From: Streptomyces sp. R21
GTDB lineage: Bacteria; Actinomycetota; Actinomycetes; Streptomycetales; Streptomycetaceae
NCBI RefSeq assembly: GCF_041051975.1
Contig: NZ_CP163435.1
Span: 9,144,501-9,208,500 of the forward strand
Direction: 5' to 3'
DNA: 64,000 nt
Shown: piece after piece, positions 25,701 through 33,133 of the stretch
Position numbering within the stretch: the stretch's first letter is position 1
How the letters are laid out: every line of letters starts with the position of its first letter
Notes under the pieces: generated by a model
Told to the model about the DNA's origin: nothing
The model's database searches: none
The model's input: only the letters and a program-made list of their open reading frames with translations
Made by a program: the position numbers and the translations under genes

Positions 25701-27581
25701 GCGCACGCCGCGACCGACGAGCAGCGGCAGAACTGGAGGAGGCGGGCGGTGTCGCTGGCGCGCGCCCGTGAGACGTTCGGGCTCGCCCCGGCGATCGCCG
25801 ACTTCCAGGCGGAACTCGCGGCGGAAACCGGTGCGCCGGCTGCCGCGTACCTCTTCGAGGAACTGACGACCGGACCGGAAGGGTTCGTCATCAGCGCCGC
25901 CACCCGCACCCTCCTCGACAAGTTCCGCCGCACGGTGGGCACGTCGGCCTACGACGACGATCTCGCCGCCCTCGACGACCTCGGCGCCCGCCGCCAGCTG
26001 GTGGAGGCGTGGCTCTCCGCATACACCACCTCTACCGGCTGCGACCTGGCGCCCGGCGACCTGGCCGAGGCCGTCGCCGCCGAACTCTGCCCGCACCTGG
26101 TCCGCTACGAATCCGACGCGCCGCTCACCGAGACCCTGGACGGCCTCCTCGGCACTCACCCCCGCCTCAGCGGCCGGACGCTCACCATCCGCATCGACGA
26201 ACTCCTCGCCCGCACCCGCGACTTCCGCGCCACCCAGGTGCCCGGCCACCGCGCCTACGCCCGCCTGCGTACCACCCTGGTCACCGCCGAGCGCTCCCGT
26301 CTGCGTCTGGACGCCTACCGACCCCGGGTGCTGACCACGTTCGTACGAGGACGCCTCATCGACGAGGTCTACCTGCCTCTCATCGGCGACAACCTCGCCA
26401 AGCAGCTCGGCACGACGGGGGAGTCCCGGCGCACCGACACCGGCGGCCTGCTGCTGCTCGTCTCGCCGCCCGGCTACGGCAAGACGACCCTCATGGAGTA
26501 CGTCGCCGACCGCCTCGGCCTCGTCCTCGTCAAAATCGACGGGCCCGCGCTCGGGCATGCCGTCACCTCGCTGGACCCGGCCGAAGCCCCGAACGCCACG
26601 GCCCGCCACGAGGTCGAGAAGATCAACTTCGCGCTGGAGGCGGGCAGCAACACGCTCCTCCATCTCGACGACATCCAGCACACCTCACCGGAGCTGCTGC
26701 AGAAGTTCATCCCGCTGTGCGACGCCACCCGCCGGATCGAGGGTGTGTGGAACGGCGAGCCGCGCACCTACGACCTGCGCGGCAAGCGCTTCGCGGTCTG
26801 CATGGCGGGCAACCCCTACACCGAGTCGGGCACCCGCTTCCGCGTCCCCGACATGCTCGCCAACCGCGCCGACGTGTGGAACCTGGGCGACGTCCTGACG
26901 GGCAAGGAGGGCGCCTTCGCGCTGAGCTTCGTCGAGAACGCACTCACCGCGAACCCGGTGCTCGCCCCGCTCGCGGGCCGCGACCGCACCGACCTCGACC
27001 TGCTGCTGCGCCTCGCCGCCGCCGACCCCACGGCCCGCGCCGACCGGCTCACCCACCCGTACGCCCCCGCCGAACTGGACCGGATCCTCGCCGTCCTGCG
27101 CCACCTGATCACGGCCCGCGCCACCGTGCTCGCCGTCAATGCGGCCTACATCGCCTCCGCCGCACAGACCGACGCCACCCGCACCGAGCCGCCCTTCCGG
27201 CTCCAGGGCTCCTACCGTGACATGTACAAGATCGCCCAAAGGATCCAGCCGGTCATGAACACCGCCGAACTCGCCGCCGTCCTCGACGACCACTACGCCG
27301 CCGAGGCCCAGACCCTCACCACCGGCGCCGAGGCCAACCTGCTCAAGCTGGCCGAGCTGCGCGGCACGCTCACCCCCGAACAGGGCGAGCGGTGGACGGA
27401 GCTGAAGACCGCGTACGTCCGCACCCAGGCCCTCGGCGGCCCGGAGGGCGACCCGCTGGTCCGGGCGGTGGCATCCCTGGGACTGCTCGCCGACCGGATC
27501 GCCGCCGTCGAGTCCGCCATCACCCGCGCCGCCGACCACGCCTCGGGTCAGGCGGGCGCGAAGTGGCGCAGCCAGACGTAG
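22740..27581 (+). CDS. Giant AAA ATPase with DUF3686-type N-terminus ('DNA repair ATPase')
   Basis: Protein of 1613 residues, the largest gene in the window. N-terminal half (about 1-440) is beta-rich and matches what I know as the DUF3686 / 'DNA repair ATPase' N-domain; 440-870 is coiled-coil-rich; the AAA module lies near 1200-1450 with Walker A SPPGYGKTT (Lys1248), Walker B LLHLDDIQ (Asp1310, Asp1311) and sensor-1 MAGNPY (Asn1358). The MAGNP motif recalls MoxR/dynein-like AAA proteins. No signal peptide or membrane segment. The ATG at 22740 has AAGGAAG seven bases upstream. The 'DNA repair' label is not supported by anything seen here; coupling with flotillin suggests a membrane-associated remodelling machine. 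Confidence 0.9.
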   Translation: MATGPDTGPYEVLRDRLAAQAADLALRAEALNARRVEEFGSTRLTLSGTERLRTEHHCVPRDIVSVGDRLLFGSNVFLGLKPETAVGDVFALHDRDLNRLPDNAVPGLLDDPGFVREFAALYRYYRQAHLLQLRRVDGKVLAVFRTGEEPGDIRVLRWTLTEDGRAAFLDAQGERDHVFPPSHDFTWTDTTRDDHVLGRHPHVSIQGEVFVETVGGTLTIKVEDNTETGEGIYAEPVDEPLQSLADADIAHARVGALIVLRIRPYKEDAWRHLVFNTLTRQVVRLDGIGQACRRLPEDQGIVFPGGYCLATGAHKTFELDTTDLEFEREVRSPNGEDVLFAFHARVEGRSLLLPYNMIRKEIATPLSCHGWALFDDGSLTVLRADNDEPARVHPLQLWTSPFVSDTHAAARPTGTGPLARIGNADLVRGISDCLSLTGAVAETTPTAEVYEALRAACVRAADTYHWLDDAELGDLRTPLDAMRATAEQVVAEFETVRSLTRGAADALAETAGRLAALVRRLRGEAPRDAAGWVAGLTQLRDIQGQLVNLKELRYADTARIDQLAAEAETDLAGFGQRAVAFLAREDAFTASHQDVERLAVEAESLPTVAEAAPLAARLDDLTHGLRTVTEVVGGLDIADATLRTSILERISEVLAGTNRARATLDARRRALRDREGRAEFAAEFALLGQSVTSALAAVDGEVSCDGQLAAVLVQLENLEARFTEFDDFLGELADKRTEVYEAFTARKQTLADARARRAEQLAATGARVLETVARRSGGLADADGISTYFASDPMVVKLRRTADELRELGDQVRAEELEGRLKAARQEAARALRDRTDLYADDGRTLRLGRHRFAVNTQPLDLTLVPHGDGLAFALTGTDYRAPVTDPEFAATRPYWDRPLPSESPSVYRAEHLAARLLAEHGPAALADADLPALVRQSAQSSYDEGYERGVHDHDATAILGALLRLHEATGPLRHEPAARAAAQLFWAHAATDEQRQNWRRRAVSLARARETFGLAPAIADFQAELAAETGAPAAAYLFEELTTGPEGFVISAATRTLLDKFRRTVGTSAYDDDLAALDDLGARRQLVEAWLSAYTTSTGCDLAPGDLAEAVAAELCPHLVRYESDAPLTETLDGLLGTHPRLSGRTLTIRIDELLARTRDFRATQVPGHRAYARLRTTLVTAERSRLRLDAYRPRVLTTFVRGRLIDEVYLPLIGDNLAKQLGTTGESRRTDTGGLLLLVSPPGYGKTTLMEYVADRLGLVLVKIDGPALGHAVTSLDPAEAPNATARHEVEKINFALEAGSNTLLHLDDIQHTSPELLQKFIPLCDATRRIEGVWNGEPRTYDLRGKRFAVCMAGNPYTESGTRFRVPDMLANRADVWNLGDVLTGKEGAFALSFVENALTANPVLAPLAGRDRTDLDLLLRLAAADPTARADRLTHPYAPAELDRILAVLRHLITARATVLAVNAAYIASAAQTDATRTEPPFRLQGSYRDMYKIAQRIQPVMNTAELAAVLDDHYAAEAQTLTTGAEANLLKLAELRGTLTPEQGERWTELKTAYVRTQALGGPEGDPLVRAVASLGLLADRIAAVESAITRAADHASGQAGAKWRSQT

Positions 27582-27588
27582 AGCAGGG

Positions 27589-27618
27589 CGATGGTCACCG
27601 TCACGGCGGTGACCATCG
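27589..27618. terminator. Bidirectional hairpin between convergent ATPase and trmO genes
   Basis: A 12-base perfect inverted repeat, CGATGGTCACCG at 27589-27600 and its complement at 27607-27618, with loop TCACGG, lies 8 bases after the ATPase stop and about 105 bases beyond the trmO stop, between the convergent genes. Confidence 0.7.
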
Positions 27619-27723
27619 GCCCGTAGCGGATAGGAGGCGTCGGCGTCGACGCCCACCGTCTCGTACTCCACTGCCAGGTCACGTGCCCCGCGATCGGCTC
27701 CTGTCTCCTGCTGCGCCGCGCTG

Positions 27724-28206
27724 TCAGTAATAGTGGCGCATGATGTCGGTGGCCCACTCCGGCTGGGTCGTGGAGCCCTGGGGGCCGAACTCGGCCATGT
27801 AGGGCTTGAGATCGAGGACGGGCGTGCCGTCGACCGCGTCCAGTCCCTGGATGTGGATGTCGAGCCCGTCGGTGCGCAGCAGGCGGCAGCGGGAGACGCC
27901 GATGCGGTTGGGGCGGTTCTTGCCGCGCTGGGCGAAGATGCCGACCAGCGGCCAGTCCGTGTTGCCGCGCGGGTGGCGGGCCCCGGTCTCGATCTTCTCC
28001 ACGGGCACCCGGTCGAAGTGGTAGACGACCTCCAGGTGGGAGAAGGCGTCCAGACCGGCCAGCGCGTCAGGACCGAACCGGGCCGCGTCCAGGCGGATGA
28101 CGGCCGACACCGGCCCCCAGTCGTCGTCCCGGACCTCGCCGCGTCCGCCGATCACCTGCCCGATCGGCTGTGAGACCACCTCGGCCAGGGTGCTGTTCTC
28201 GGACAT
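27724..28206 (-). CDS. trmO: TrmO-type (YaeB/TsaA) SAM-dependent tRNA methyltransferase
   Basis: Protein of 160 residues of the YaeB/TsaA family, the N6-methyltransferase that modifies t6A at position 37 of some tRNAs with S-adenosylmethionine. Family motifs seen: LAGLDAFSHLEVVYHFDRV, GIFAQRGKNRPNRIGVSRCR, and the C-terminal GLDAVDGTPVLDLKPYM. It is a short form without the C-terminal extension of the E. coli protein (about 235 residues). The ribosome site AAAGG is weak and about 10 bases before the ATG at 28206. No co-transcribed neighbour. Confidence 0.85.
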   Translation of the reverse strand: MSENSTLAEVVSQPIGQVIGGRGEVRDDDWGPVSAVIRLDAARFGPDALAGLDAFSHLEVVYHFDRVPVEKIETGARHPRGNTDWPLVGIFAQRGKNRPNRIGVSRCRLLRTDGLDIHIQGLDAVDGTPVLDLKPYMAEFGPQGSTTQPEWATDIMRHYY

Positions 28207-28387
28207 CTGCTGTGCCTTTCGCCGAACGGGACCCCCTTCGCACGCGGGTGCGCGTGCGGAGGACGGTCAGGACAGGAGGGCCGCCCGTGAGCGACCGCTG
28301 CCCACCGTATCGATCATGCAGCGCGGCCGGGACGGGGAAGATTTCCGTCCGCATACGTAATCCGGTGTTGTGGGGTACTCGGACCTC

Positions 28388-28762
28388 ATGAACGCATTGA
28401 TCCTGAGCCAAGAACTGGCCGCGTCGGACTGGCTACGCGGCGGAATCGCGCCGCTGGTGGCGGGCATCCTGATCACCGGTGCGCTGGTCTGGGCCGTCCG
28501 CTTCGGCATGAAGGTGCGTCGTACGGAACTGCCGCCTCCGACCCCGGAGGAACAGCCCCATCTGCCCGCGTCCGGGGCGGTCCACGAGGAGCGGGAGATG
28601 CGGGAGACCGACGAGATACCGAGGATGGCCAACGGCGACCGGCCGCTGACCCCGTACGAGGTCGGCAACGTCTCCAGCAGGAGAAGCCACGATCAGCACA
28701 GGCGGCGCTGGACCCCCGGATCGGGCGGTTCGTTCGGCAGCGGCGGACCCGGCAGGACCTGA
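28388..28762 (+). CDS. DUF6479 family small membrane protein
   Basis: Protein of 124 residues with one N-terminal membrane helix (about 14-34, GGIAPLVAGILITGALVWAVRFG) and a hydrophilic cytoplasmic tail carrying PPPTPEEQPHLP and RPLTPYEVGNV, the blocks that recur in DUF6479 proteins of Streptomyces. The C-terminus is Gly/Ser-rich. The ATG at 28388 is preferred over a start six codons earlier because the latter adds no conserved sequence. Function unknown. Confidence 0.8.
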   Translation: MNALILSQELAASDWLRGGIAPLVAGILITGALVWAVRFGMKVRRTELPPPTPEEQPHLPASGAVHEEREMRETDEIPRMANGDRPLTPYEVGNVSSRRSHDQHRRRWTPGSGGSFGSGGPGRT

Positions 28763-28866
28763 GAACACGATCCCGGCCGAGGAGAGGCCGAGGGGCCCGC
28801 ACCGTGCGCGGGGCGCCCGTCGGGGCGATGCTGTAACGAGTGTCGGCGAGACGGAGCAATGGTGGC

Positions 28867-29703
28867 ATGAACGGCAACCAGACCCTGCGGCGTGACGTGG
28901 TCTCCAGCCATTCGGTCTTCGGCGCCCCCTGCTGGGTCAGCCTGACCACACGCGATCTGAAGGCCACGGAGGACTTCTACGGGGCGGTCCTCGGCTGGGA
29001 GTGCGAGCCCGCCGAGCTCGGCGACCGGTTCAGCATCGCGCGAGTGAACGGTGTGCCGGTCGCCGGGATCGCGGCGGTCGCCTCCGTCTGGCAGATGGCC
29101 GTCGCCTGGACGCCGTACTTCGCCGTCTCCAGCGCCGACGAGGCCGTGGCCAGGGCGGAGGAGCGCGGCGGCACCCGGGCGGTCGGACCCATCGCCTTCC
29201 CGCCGGGGCGCGCGGCGCTGCTCGCCGACCGCGACGGGGCGGTGTTCGGCGTCTGGGAAGGGGAGCTCGTGGCCGGCTGGGAGAAGTGGCGCCGCGCCGC
29301 CCCGGCCTTCGTGCGCCTGCACACCCGCGACGCCTTCGACGCCGCGATCTTCTACGGCGAGGTCCTGGAGTGGGCCACCGAACGCCCCGGCTGCTGCGAG
29401 GTCCACTACGACGGGGACGAGGTCGTCCTGCGCAGTGAAGGGGAGGTGGTGGCCCGGATCCACTCCGGAGCGGTGGGGGCGGCGCCCGATCCCGCGATCA
29501 GGCCGCACTGGCGGGTCCACTTCGCCGTCGCCGATGTGGAGGCCTGCGCCGCGGCCGCGCGGGCCCACGGCGGCACCGTGCTGCAACGTCGCACCGGCCC
29601 CGACGAGGCCGTCCTCAGCGATCCCGACGGCGCCTGCTTCACGGTCACCGAGCAGACCGGGCTGACGGGATCCCGGGCGCCGGGCACGGCGGAACGCGAT
29701 TAG
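28867..29703 (+). CDS. VOC family protein with two glyoxalase-like domains
   Basis: Vicinal-oxygen-chelate protein of 278 residues with two repeats of the beta-alpha-beta-beta-beta fold. Domain 1 (about 20-125) starts APCWVSLTTRDLKATEDFYGAVLGWEC; domain 2 (about 145-265) starts FVRLHTRDAFDAAIFYGEVLEW and ends VLSDPDGACFTV. Such proteins include glyoxalases, dioxygenases and bleomycin-binding resistance proteins; the ligand positions do not clearly favour one. The ATG at 28867 keeps the N-terminus short; GGAG lies about 10 bases before it. Stands alone. Confidence 0.88.
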   Translation: MNGNQTLRRDVVSSHSVFGAPCWVSLTTRDLKATEDFYGAVLGWECEPAELGDRFSIARVNGVPVAGIAAVASVWQMAVAWTPYFAVSSADEAVARAEERGGTRAVGPIAFPPGRAALLADRDGAVFGVWEGELVAGWEKWRRAAPAFVRLHTRDAFDAAIFYGEVLEWATERPGCCEVHYDGDEVVLRSEGEVVARIHSGAVGAAPDPAIRPHWRVHFAVADVEACAAAARAHGGTVLQRRTGPDEAVLSDPDGACFTVTEQTGLTGSRAPGTAERD

Positions 29704-29800
29704 CGGCCCAGGATTCCGCCAGGGGATTTCGCGGCGTCACCGTTCGGAATGACGCAATTGCGGTGTGTGACCTTATGTACGACTTTACCGGGGAATCAGT

Positions 29801-29837
29801 CACATTCCCGTTTCGCGAATTGAGATACGGGAATGTG
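29801..29837. promoter_or_regulatory. 37-base dyad containing a SigB-type promoter, upstream of the sigma factor
   Basis: CACATTCCCGT (29801-29811) and its exact complement ACGGGAATGTG (29827-29837) are separated by 15 bases. Read on the plus strand it contains GTTT at 29810-29813 and GGGAAT at 29829-29834 with a 15-base spacer, close to the GNNT-N14-16-GGGTAY promoter of SigB/SigF-type sigma factors. Because of the dyad the minus strand reads GTAT-N15-GGGAAT as well. It lies about 140 bases upstream of the sigma-factor start, consistent with autoregulation. Confidence 0.6.
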
Positions 29838-29973
29838 CTTTTTAGTGCTTCGGACAGGAGGCACGTCCGCGGGAGCTGGCTCGCCAGTTCGCGGCTGTGC
29901 CCCAAGGTCCGTGTGCGCGCCTCTCCTGCGGTGACTGTCCACTCAGCACCCGCCGAGGGAGTTGGCAAGCACC

Positions 29974-30765
29974 ATGCGGACCAAGACCGGAACGAAGCAG
30001 CACCCGCACGATGACGCCCCCGACACCGCCGCGGCGTTCGAAAGGCTGTGCTGTCTCTCTGACTGCCCCGAGAAGCAGGCACTGCGCGACGAGATCGTCA
30101 GCGCGTGGCTGCCGATGTCGGAACGCATAGCCGGCCGGTACCGCGGCCGGGGCGAGTCCCTGGAGGATCTGCGCCAGGTCGCCGCGCTCGGCCTGGTCAA
30201 GGCCGTCATCCGCTACGACCCCGCACGCGGCCCCTTCGAGAGCTACGCCGTGCCCACCGTCACCGGCGAGATCAAGCGGCACTTCCGCGACCACATGTGG
30301 ACCCTGCATGTGCCGCGCCGCGTCCAGGATCTGCGCAACCAGGTGCGGGTCGCCCTGAAGGAACTGACGCAGACCACCTGCGGCCACCGGCCCACCGTCG
30401 CCGAGATCGCCGAGTGCGCGCACCTGAGCGAGGACGACGTACGGATCGGTCTGGAGGCCCTCGACAGCTTCGCCACGCTGTCGCTGGACGCGGAGGTGCC
30501 GGGCAGCGAGGACGGTTACGCGCTCTGTGACGCACTGGGCGAGTGCGACCCCGGGTTCGACCTCGTCGTGGACCGCGAGGCCGTAAAACCCTGCCTGCAG
30601 GCGCTTCCGCCCCGCGAGCAGATGATCCTCTACCTGCGGTTCTTCGGCGGTATGACGCAGAGCCGCATCGCGGAGCAGCTCGGCATCTCGCAGATGCACG
30701 TCTCCCGACTGATCAGCGGCTGCTGTGCCGAGATGCGTGATGAGGTCACCGCAGATGCGGCCTAG
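29974..30765 (+). CDS. RNA polymerase sigma factor of the SigB/SigF/SigG family
   Basis: Alternative sigma-70 factor of 263 residues lacking region 1. Region 2 shows GRGESLEDLRQVAALGLVKA then YDPARGPFESYAVPTVTGEIKRHFRDHMW (core binding and -10 recognition); region 3 RPTVAEIAECAHLSEDDVRIGLEA; region 4 LPPREQMILYLRFFGGMTQSRIAEQLGISQMHVSRL. Such factors are normally held by an anti-sigma kinase of the RsbW type; none is adjacent, but an anti-sigma-type ATPase is encoded at 38271. The ATG at 29974 is preferred to the TTG at 29962, which overlaps the GAGGGAG ribosome site. A SigB-type promoter-like dyad lies upstream. Confidence 0.94.
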   Translation: MRTKTGTKQHPHDDAPDTAAAFERLCCLSDCPEKQALRDEIVSAWLPMSERIAGRYRGRGESLEDLRQVAALGLVKAVIRYDPARGPFESYAVPTVTGEIKRHFRDHMWTLHVPRRVQDLRNQVRVALKELTQTTCGHRPTVAEIAECAHLSEDDVRIGLEALDSFATLSLDAEVPGSEDGYALCDALGECDPGFDLVVDREAVKPCLQALPPREQMILYLRFFGGMTQSRIAEQLGISQMHVSRLISGCCAEMRDEVTADAA

Positions 30766-30855
30766 TCGGGGAGCGGCTGTGTCACACACCTGGACGCCCG
30801 GGCGGATCTTCCCGCTCCGGGCGGCCGGGCGGCGAGCTCACTGCCGAACCCTCCC

Positions 30856-30882
30856 GGGAGCGGTTCCCAGTGTGCCGCTCCC
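30856..30882 (+). terminator. Hairpin downstream of the sigma-factor gene
   Basis: GGGAGCGG at 30856-30863 pairs with CCGCTCCC at 30875-30882 across an 11-base loop, about 90 bases after the sigma-factor stop and in the 243-base gap before the convergent ANTAR gene. The rest of that gap holds nothing else I can name. Confidence 0.45.
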
Positions 30883-31008
30883 TCACGGGTTGACCTCGAA
30901 GGGCGATCCGAAACTCGTCATGGGCGAACGGCTCGATCTCGTGGTCCGGTGGAGAATCCGATCGGCGCGCGCGGTATTCGCGGTATTCGATCGAGGGTTG
31001 ATCGAGGT

Positions 31009-31389
31009 TTAGGGGTCACTCGGGCCGTCGGGAATCTGGGTCGGTCCGTACTTGTCGAGAGTGTCCTCCACCACGGCGCGGACATCGGGCGGCATGTCTC
31101 CCTTGCCGCCCCAGATGAGGATCATCTCCGCGATATTGCGCAGTTTGATGTTGGTGCGCTGCGAGACCTCCCGCAGGACGACCCAGCCCATTTCCGGGGA
31201 GATCCGGCCCAGCGCGACCATCATGCCGATCGCCTGGTCCACGACGGCATGCGAGGTGATGGCCTGCTTCAGCTGGTCGATCTCTTCCTGCAGTTCGAAG
31301 ATCTCGTCCGCCGTCGCGCCGACGGACGGGGCCGTCTCTTCCGGACCGCCGGCCGGCTCGGCGCCGACCGGGCGGGCGTCTGAGGACAT
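31009..31389 (-). CDS. ANTAR domain protein
   Basis: RNA-binding antiterminator domain protein of 126 residues. An N-terminal disordered region (1-35) precedes a coiled segment ELQEEIDQLKQAITSHAVVDQAIGMMVALGRISPEMGWVVLREVSQRTNIKLRNIAEMI, which is the ANTAR three-helix bundle with the conserved Ala and AIG/GMM stretch. No receiver or GAF domain is present, so it may work with a separate sensor. The ATG at 31389 has GGAGG at five bases. It diverges from the nitrate-type transporter gene across a 256-base region; ANTAR proteins often control nitrate assimilation, which makes the pairing notable. Confidence 0.9.
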   Translation of the reverse strand: MSSDARPVGAEPAGGPEETAPSVGATADEIFELQEEIDQLKQAITSHAVVDQAIGMMVALGRISPEMGWVVLREVSQRTNIKLRNIAEMILIWGGKGDMPPDVRAVVEDTLDKYGPTQIPDGPSDP

Positions 31390-31645
31390 CGTCGCCTCCG
31401 AGTACGCATGCGGGACAGCGCACCACTCTCCCTTGAGTCCATGGTCGCCACTCCGCCCGGTGGGCGCCAGTGCCCACGGCTGCGGACCGCCCGGCGCCGG
31501 AAGTCCGGCGGGTCCGGGACCTTCGACGCCAGGCCGGGCGGGGCCAACGGCGGGTGAGGGCGACGACCAACGCCTCTGCATTGCCGTACGCCCGCGAACG
31601 ACGCTGGAAGGGCAAGGACCTCCCTTCTCATCACCGGGACCAGCC

Positions 31646-33064
31646 ATGCCAGCTGTCGTCAAGGAAGCGCCCGTCGTCACCGGGCGATCGTTCGACCCGG
31701 AGCAGTACCGGCCCGGGCGCGCCATCTCCGACTGGGAGCCGGAGAACGAGTTGTTCTGGAACTCCACCGGCCGCCGCGTCGCCCGGCGCAACCTGTGGAT
31801 CGCCGTCCCCGCGCTCCTCGTGGCCTTCGTCGTGTGGCAGGTGTGGAGCGTCACCGCGACCAATCTGAGCGACGTGGGCTTCGGGTTCACCACCTCGCAG
31901 CTGTTCTGGCTGACCGCGATCCCCGGGCTGACCGGCGGCACGTCCCGGATCTTCTACACGTTCCTGGGCCCGAGGATCGGCCAGCGGACCTTCACCGCAC
32001 TGTCCACCGTCGTGCTGATCGTGCCGCTGATCTGGCTGGGCATCGCGATCCAGGACACCTCCACATCGTTCACCGTGATGGCGATGATCGCGGCCCTGTG
32101 CGGCATCGGCGGCGCCAACTTCTCCTCCGCGCTCGCCAACATCGGCTTCTTCTTCCCCGAGCGGGAGAAGGGCAACGCCACGGGCATCAACGGCGGCCTC
32201 GGCAACCTCGGCGTCTCCGTCGTCCAGCTGCTCACCCCGATCGTCATCACCAGCTCGGTGATCGCCATCGGCTCGGGGCAGCACAACGCCAGGACCGGTG
32301 AGGACGTCCACCTGCAGAACGCCGCGTTCCTGTGGGTGCCCGTCCTGATCGTGCTGGCCGCCGTCGCCTGGTTCGGGCAGAACGACCTGAAGACCGCCTC
32401 CACCTCCTTCGCCCAGCAGAAGATCATTTTCCGGCGCAAGCACAACTGGCTGATGACCTGGCTCTACGTCGGCACCTTCGGCTCGTTCATCGGCTTCGCC
32501 GCCGCCCTGCCGATGCTGATCAAGACCACGTTCCCGGACTACTCGGTGGCCACCTACGCCTGGATGGGCCCGGCCCTCGGTGCGCTGGCCCGCTGGGCGG
32601 GCGGCTGGATCGCCGACAAGCTGGGCGGCGCCCGGGTCACCATCCTCTCCTTCGTGGGAATGGCGGCCGCGATCATCGGTGTGATCACCTTCCTGCCCGC
32701 CGGCGGCGACAGCGGCAACTTCACCGGGTTCTTCGTCTGCTTCCTGGCGGCGTTCCTCTTCTCCGGCATCGGCAACGGCTCGACCTTCCGCCAGATCCCC
32801 GTGATCTTCCGCAACCAGCACCTCAAGGGCCTCACCGAGGGCACCCCTGAGTACACGCGGGCGCTGAAGCAGACCGAGATGGAAGCGGGCGCCGTCACCG
32901 GATTCACCGCGGCCATCGCGGCGTACGGCTTCTTCTTCATCCCCGCCCTGTTCGCCAACTTCGCGGTGACCAGCGCGATGTGGGGCTTCGTCGGCTTCTA
33001 CGCCACCTGCATCGTGATCACCTGGTGGTTCTACGCCCGCAAGGGCGCCGAGTCGCCGAGCTGA
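31646..33064 (+). CDS. narK: NarK-type nitrate/nitrite transporter (MFS)
   Basis: Major facilitator of 472 residues in the nitrate/nitrite porter family, about 12 membrane helices. Both nitrate signature regions are visible: EREKGNATGINGGLGNLGVS in the first half and FSGIGNGSTFRQIPVIF in the second. A hydrophilic N-terminal stretch of about 50 residues precedes helix 1. No nitrate or nitrite reductase gene is in the window. The ATG at 31646 is the first plausible start; the ribosome site is weak (GGGACC). A strong hairpin follows the stop. Confidence 0.93.
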   Translation: MPAVVKEAPVVTGRSFDPEQYRPGRAISDWEPENELFWNSTGRRVARRNLWIAVPALLVAFVVWQVWSVTATNLSDVGFGFTTSQLFWLTAIPGLTGGTSRIFYTFLGPRIGQRTFTALSTVVLIVPLIWLGIAIQDTSTSFTVMAMIAALCGIGGANFSSALANIGFFFPEREKGNATGINGGLGNLGVSVVQLLTPIVITSSVIAIGSGQHNARTGEDVHLQNAAFLWVPVLIVLAAVAWFGQNDLKTASTSFAQQKIIFRRKHNWLMTWLYVGTFGSFIGFAAALPMLIKTTFPDYSVATYAWMGPALGALARWAGGWIADKLGGARVTILSFVGMAAAIIGVITFLPAGGDSGNFTGFFVCFLAAFLFSGIGNGSTFRQIPVIFRNQHLKGLTEGTPEYTRALKQTEMEAGAVTGFTAAIAAYGFFFIPALFANFAVTSAMWGFVGFYATCIVITWWFYARKGAESPS

Positions 33065-33078
33065 CACCCACAGCCGCC

Positions 33079-33109
33079 GCGGTCCGGGCGGCGGCTTCGC
33101 CCGGACCGC
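33079..33109. terminator. Bidirectional terminator between narK and the pectinase fusion
   Basis: GCGGTCCGGGCG at 33079-33090 is exactly complementary to CGCCCGGACCGC at 33098-33109 with a 7-base loop. It lies between convergent genes, 15 bases after the narK stop and 25 bases beyond the pectinase stop, so it can serve both. Confidence 0.8.
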
Positions 33110-33133
33110 ACCGGCAAGTCCGGAAGTCCGGTG

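Noticed and set aside
23733..26681. Minus-strand 982-codon frame inside the AAA ATPase
   Set aside because: Antisense shadow of a coding gene; no domain and no start context.
27548..27616. Minus-strand short frame encoding a hydrophobic peptide (MVTAVTVTIALLYVWLRHF)
   Set aside because: It lies exactly on the 12-base terminator hairpin and the end of the ATPase gene; the hydrophobic run is a by-product of the palindrome, and it has no ribosome site.
31390..31645. ANTAR target hairpin pair in the narK leader
   Set aside because: Hairpins exist, but the hexaloops (for example GCCAGT) do not have A at position 1 and G at position 4, so I do not call an ANTAR riboregulator.
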